64,000 nucleotides of DNA from Chamaea fasciata. Its lineage: Eukaryota > Chordata > Aves > Passeriformes > Sylviidae. Position numbers and translations under genes: made by a program. Where the stretch lies: positions 72,080,093 to 72,144,092 of the forward strand of contig JARCOQ010000006.1 of NCBI GenBank assembly GCA_029207755.1, written 5' to 3'. The notes below the pieces were generated by a model that was given only the letters and a program-made list of their open reading frames with translations, did no database searches and was not told the origin of the DNA. This document shows positions 60,601 through 64,000 of the stretch, one piece after another; the first letter of the stretch is position 1; each line of letters opens with the position of its first letter.

Positions 60601-63600
60601 GCTTTAGACGTGAACAGACATTGTAGTAAACCCCACTGTTTCATCTTTGTCTCACTCTTTTATTTCTTGGTATGTTAGCTTTGTTTAAGAAAAAGTTGAC
60701 TGCTTCTTAAATGCTAAAATCTTGCTGATTCTGAAATCATTTGAGGGCGAGGAACAACAAAATCCAGTCTCCAGTGGCACCAGGGTTCAACTGATGTGGG
60801 TTGTAACGGTACATGTCCTTTCTACATAGGCTCAAGCCCTTAAATTGGGACATGATAGAGAACCTTAATAGAGCAGAGCACAGAATAGTCCTCAATAATA
60901 GCTCATAGGGTACATGACTGGTTTAAAGGAGGCGCTTGTATTTTATCCATGAGTTTTACTTGGCAGAATGAAGTAATGTTTTAGTCATTTAGAAATAAAT
61001 ATGTATTTCCAGCCTGACCTTTGTTTTAGTAACTGTAAAATATCAGAAGGAAAAACCAGCAAGGTCATACTCAAAATTCCCGGTGTTCCTTCATTGTGTG
61101 TAACCCTGATCATTTTTTAGGCAAAATCAGCTGTCACTTAGGTGGCAAAAGTGGTGCTTAGCATATTGGAAACCCCCTATGCTGCCAGTGCAAGCTTTTA
61201 AATGTGGTCTGTAGAGTAAAATGCATGGTGCTGTATCAATTTCACTAACAAGCAAAGACCAGTTTGGAACAAGTTTTGACAATCCTCGATGTGAATCCTG
61301 GAGAGTCAACATCAGATACTTTATTTCACAGGAAAAACAGTTTTTTGTGTCACTCACCTAGGAAACATACAGGTCATGTTGCCAGGCAATAAGAAAATAA
61401 ATGAAACAAAACCTGTCATCGGAATCTCTGTGAAGAGATTCTAATTGTATCAATAATGCTTTTAAAAACATGAGTTACTTATTGATTTTTGAAAGCCTAT
61501 GAACATAACAGCTACCTTTGATTTCTCTAACACTTTGTTATTGACTCTCAGCTGCAGAAGACTTGGAGCAGTATTGAAGAGTGGTGCATATAGAGGAATG
61601 CACTGATCCCAGAAATAAAGCAAGGAGAGCGAAGTGGAAATAGGGATGGCTTGTGATTCCCAATGCTTTGAAAAGGAACCACTGTGTTTTCAGAATTTTA
61701 AGTACAGGGCTTGTAGAGGAAAAGATATTCTCTACTGAAATAGTCTGAAGGTTGATTTATTGATCAGTGTGCTCTACAAGTACTGTGGCCACATCAGCCA
61801 GCGTTCCTCTGTACTGTGCAGGGATTGACCTGTCAATGAAACAGATGGCAGAGACAGAAACATTTCATTTGCCCCAAGTCAATCAGGTAATGGCAGAGCA
61901 GGAATGGGATTAGTATCTAATTTCAAATCTCTCTATCATGTTAGTGTAGGCACAAAGGAATTTTGGTGATGTGATGCCTCTGACTTTTAGAACTTTTACC
62001 TCATGAGAAGAAGCTGATGCACCTATTTCTGAAGGGATTTTAGGAAAACTGGTTTTGGCACCAGTCCCTCCATTTGGGAGTGACATCATTTAGGCTTTAA
62101 GTGGCAGTTAAGAGAATGAACAGATCTGCTGGAAGCAACTGCAGTAGAGTGCTGCCACCTAATTGCTGAGCACCTGGGATACCTAGTAACAAATATTGTC
62201 TCTCCTATGAACTGCCAAGTAAGTTGGGCTGTTTCTTGGAGATACAAGGATGGTAAACATTTGCATACTTAATTTCTGTGGGGGTCTCCAGTTAATCGTC
62301 TCAGGTGGCCATTTTGCAATATACTATACGCTTAGATTTTCAGGATGTGATGGGGCTGTACTCCCATGCTGTACTGAGAACCTCAGTGTAGAAAAGGTGT
62401 GTTTCTGTTCTGGCTGTCTCCCTTAAAGCTTTGCTGAGAGCCTTCCTCTGCTGTGTTTACTGTTTAGCCCAACCACAGTAATTTTGCCATTAGGAACAGT
62501 TGTTGGAGAAGAAATACTACTGAATCACATATTTTGAGGTGCATTTGCAAACGTTGCCACAAGATTATAGTTCCTTCTCGTAGGAAGAGTGGTGTTAGTT
62601 CTCAAAGCATCCTGCAGGATTTTAGGTGCCATTTGAAAACTTCCAGGTTCTGGTGATATCTTTGCAGTACAAAAATACCAGTACAAGTCTTTTAATGATC
62701 CAGTCGTCTTCAGAACTGACAACTTGGTAATTTGAAGACTTGATGCACAGATGTTCTGTTCCTGCTGTGGGTACAGATGATTTTCCTACATTTATTCCTA
62801 GTTGCTACAGTTACTGTCAATGCAGAAAATCGTACTATTTAATAGCTGATGGGTTTTTTGAAAGCATAGAAAAGTCTTTTCTTCTATTTCCACCTCATGC
62901 AATCTTGGATATAAACCCTAGTGGAATTTTGTCAGTGCTGGTCTGCAACTTGAAATTTTTCTTCCAATTCTATTTAGTACCTTCATACCATGTTTCACAC
63001 TTTTCCCAAATTTCCCTTTGTTTCCATATCACCAGCCTGCTTTTCCTTGTCCCTTTTTTGCCCCTATTTTGAGGAGACAGGTGGTAAGATTTTATCAGAC
63101 AAGAATGACTCCCAGCTGTTCAGTTTACTTGCTTAAATACCAACAGGTGCCTCTGCATTCTCCAGGGGGATTCACATTTCCTTTCCTCTGAAATCTTTGT
63201 ACTTTCCATCAGTTCTGACCCACTCTCCAAATTCTCTGCTAGCAAATTTTGCTCTTTCCTTTCAGATGAAGTAATTCCCTCAGCCTCAAAGTAATAAGCT
63301 TTCTGTTGTCTATCTTTTCTTCTTTTTTTACATGTATCTGCTTATACAGGGTCGTGTTCTTTGATATTTAACATTACCATGATGAAATTTTTCCTCTAGG
63401 TATTTTTGAAACTGGGCTGTTTTACAAATTTGTGCAACATTGTGTGATGCTCAGCTCCTGCACATCATGTTTGTATTTATTGTTGAGTGTCACACATTTA
63501 AGATACAAGCATTCTAAGAACTTCACTGATGCTTTTCTCGCATTTGTTATCCTTATCTATCTAAAGTTTGGATGTTCTCATTAAAACAAGCCAAATTACC

Positions 63601-64000
63601 CCACAATTTATCCACTAGAGCAAACAAACTATGATATTTGCATTTCTTTTGTGCTTTGTTAAGATGTCCAGCAGCCTCGAAGTATCAGAACCAAAGATAA
63701 AAGTTTGGACTAAGTCTCCTAGAAAGACTCCTTAGGTTCTTGCCTTCTCACAGCTTTTTCAGAAAGGTTGATTGTCAAGTCAGCTGCTGTGAAGACAGAT
63801 GGGGACTTCTCATTCGGTGCTGTTTAATCCACAACAATTCCTTTCACATGAGATTCATCAGGAGAGAAATACCTGAGAGTGTGAGTCACACCCTGTGCTA
63901 CTCCAGTTAAGCAGCAGACCGCAGGGTTCATAAAACTGCTAATGAGAGAAGCTAGGTGGAGAATCATTTCGACTTTCTCCAAGGCTGTTTTGTTTCTAGG
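57642..64000. other. Non-coding stretch, no gene recognised
   Basis: This is unique AT-rich DNA with open frames of 110 codons or fewer and no recognisable domain, RNA gene or young repeat. A short TA/CA-rich patch lies near 59356-59446. The window ends without a gene boundary. Confidence 0.5.

Noticed and set aside
1..64000. CRISPR arrays, operons, ribosome binding sites, prophage or plasmid features
   Set aside because: The sequence is vertebrate. No regularly spaced direct repeats or bacterial gene organisation are present.

Overview
The window looks like non-coding DNA from a bird, most likely a songbird (passerine). Three things point there. There are 3' ends of chicken-repeat-1 (CR1) LINEs with their characteristic ending around positions 9158 and 28528. 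There are endogenous-retrovirus LTRs of types I know from passerine genomes (about 40409-41089, 48089-48360 and 57320-57641). Finally, the background is AT-rich, CpG-poor and low in interspersed repeats, with stop codons throughout. This identification rests on recalled repeat families, not on a database search.

I recognise no intact protein-coding gene, tRNA, rRNA or known microRNA. The open reading frames are short (mostly 60-100 codons), overlap on both strands, and match no family I know. The window is best read as intergenic sequence or the inside of very long introns, with unrecognised small exons still possible.

Layout. Positions 1-39480 are mostly unique, AT-rich sequence. They carry an old CR1 fragment on the minus strand (7676-7833), a CR1 3' end on the plus strand (8990-9158), a much-decayed antisense piece of a LINE reverse-transcriptase region (about 24290-24870) and another CR1 3' end (28361-28528). 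Several blocks are dense in TAATTA, octamer, E-box or palindromic motifs and read like conserved non-coding regulatory DNA. At about 39481-40140 there is a clear CpG island, the only one in the window and the best candidate for a promoter or first exon. About 270 bp beyond it lies a complete solo LTR with a 5-bp target-site duplication (40409-41089). From 41090 to 64000 the DNA is again mostly unique, with a minus-strand solo LTR (48089-48360), a third LTR (ending at 57641), homopolymer runs and a few weak coding-like traces.

No new multi-gene system is visible. The items most worth checking are the CpG island with its neighbouring LTR promoter, the conserved-looking blocks, a poly(A)-tailed segment that may be a retrocopy, and a possible 9-nt microexon.
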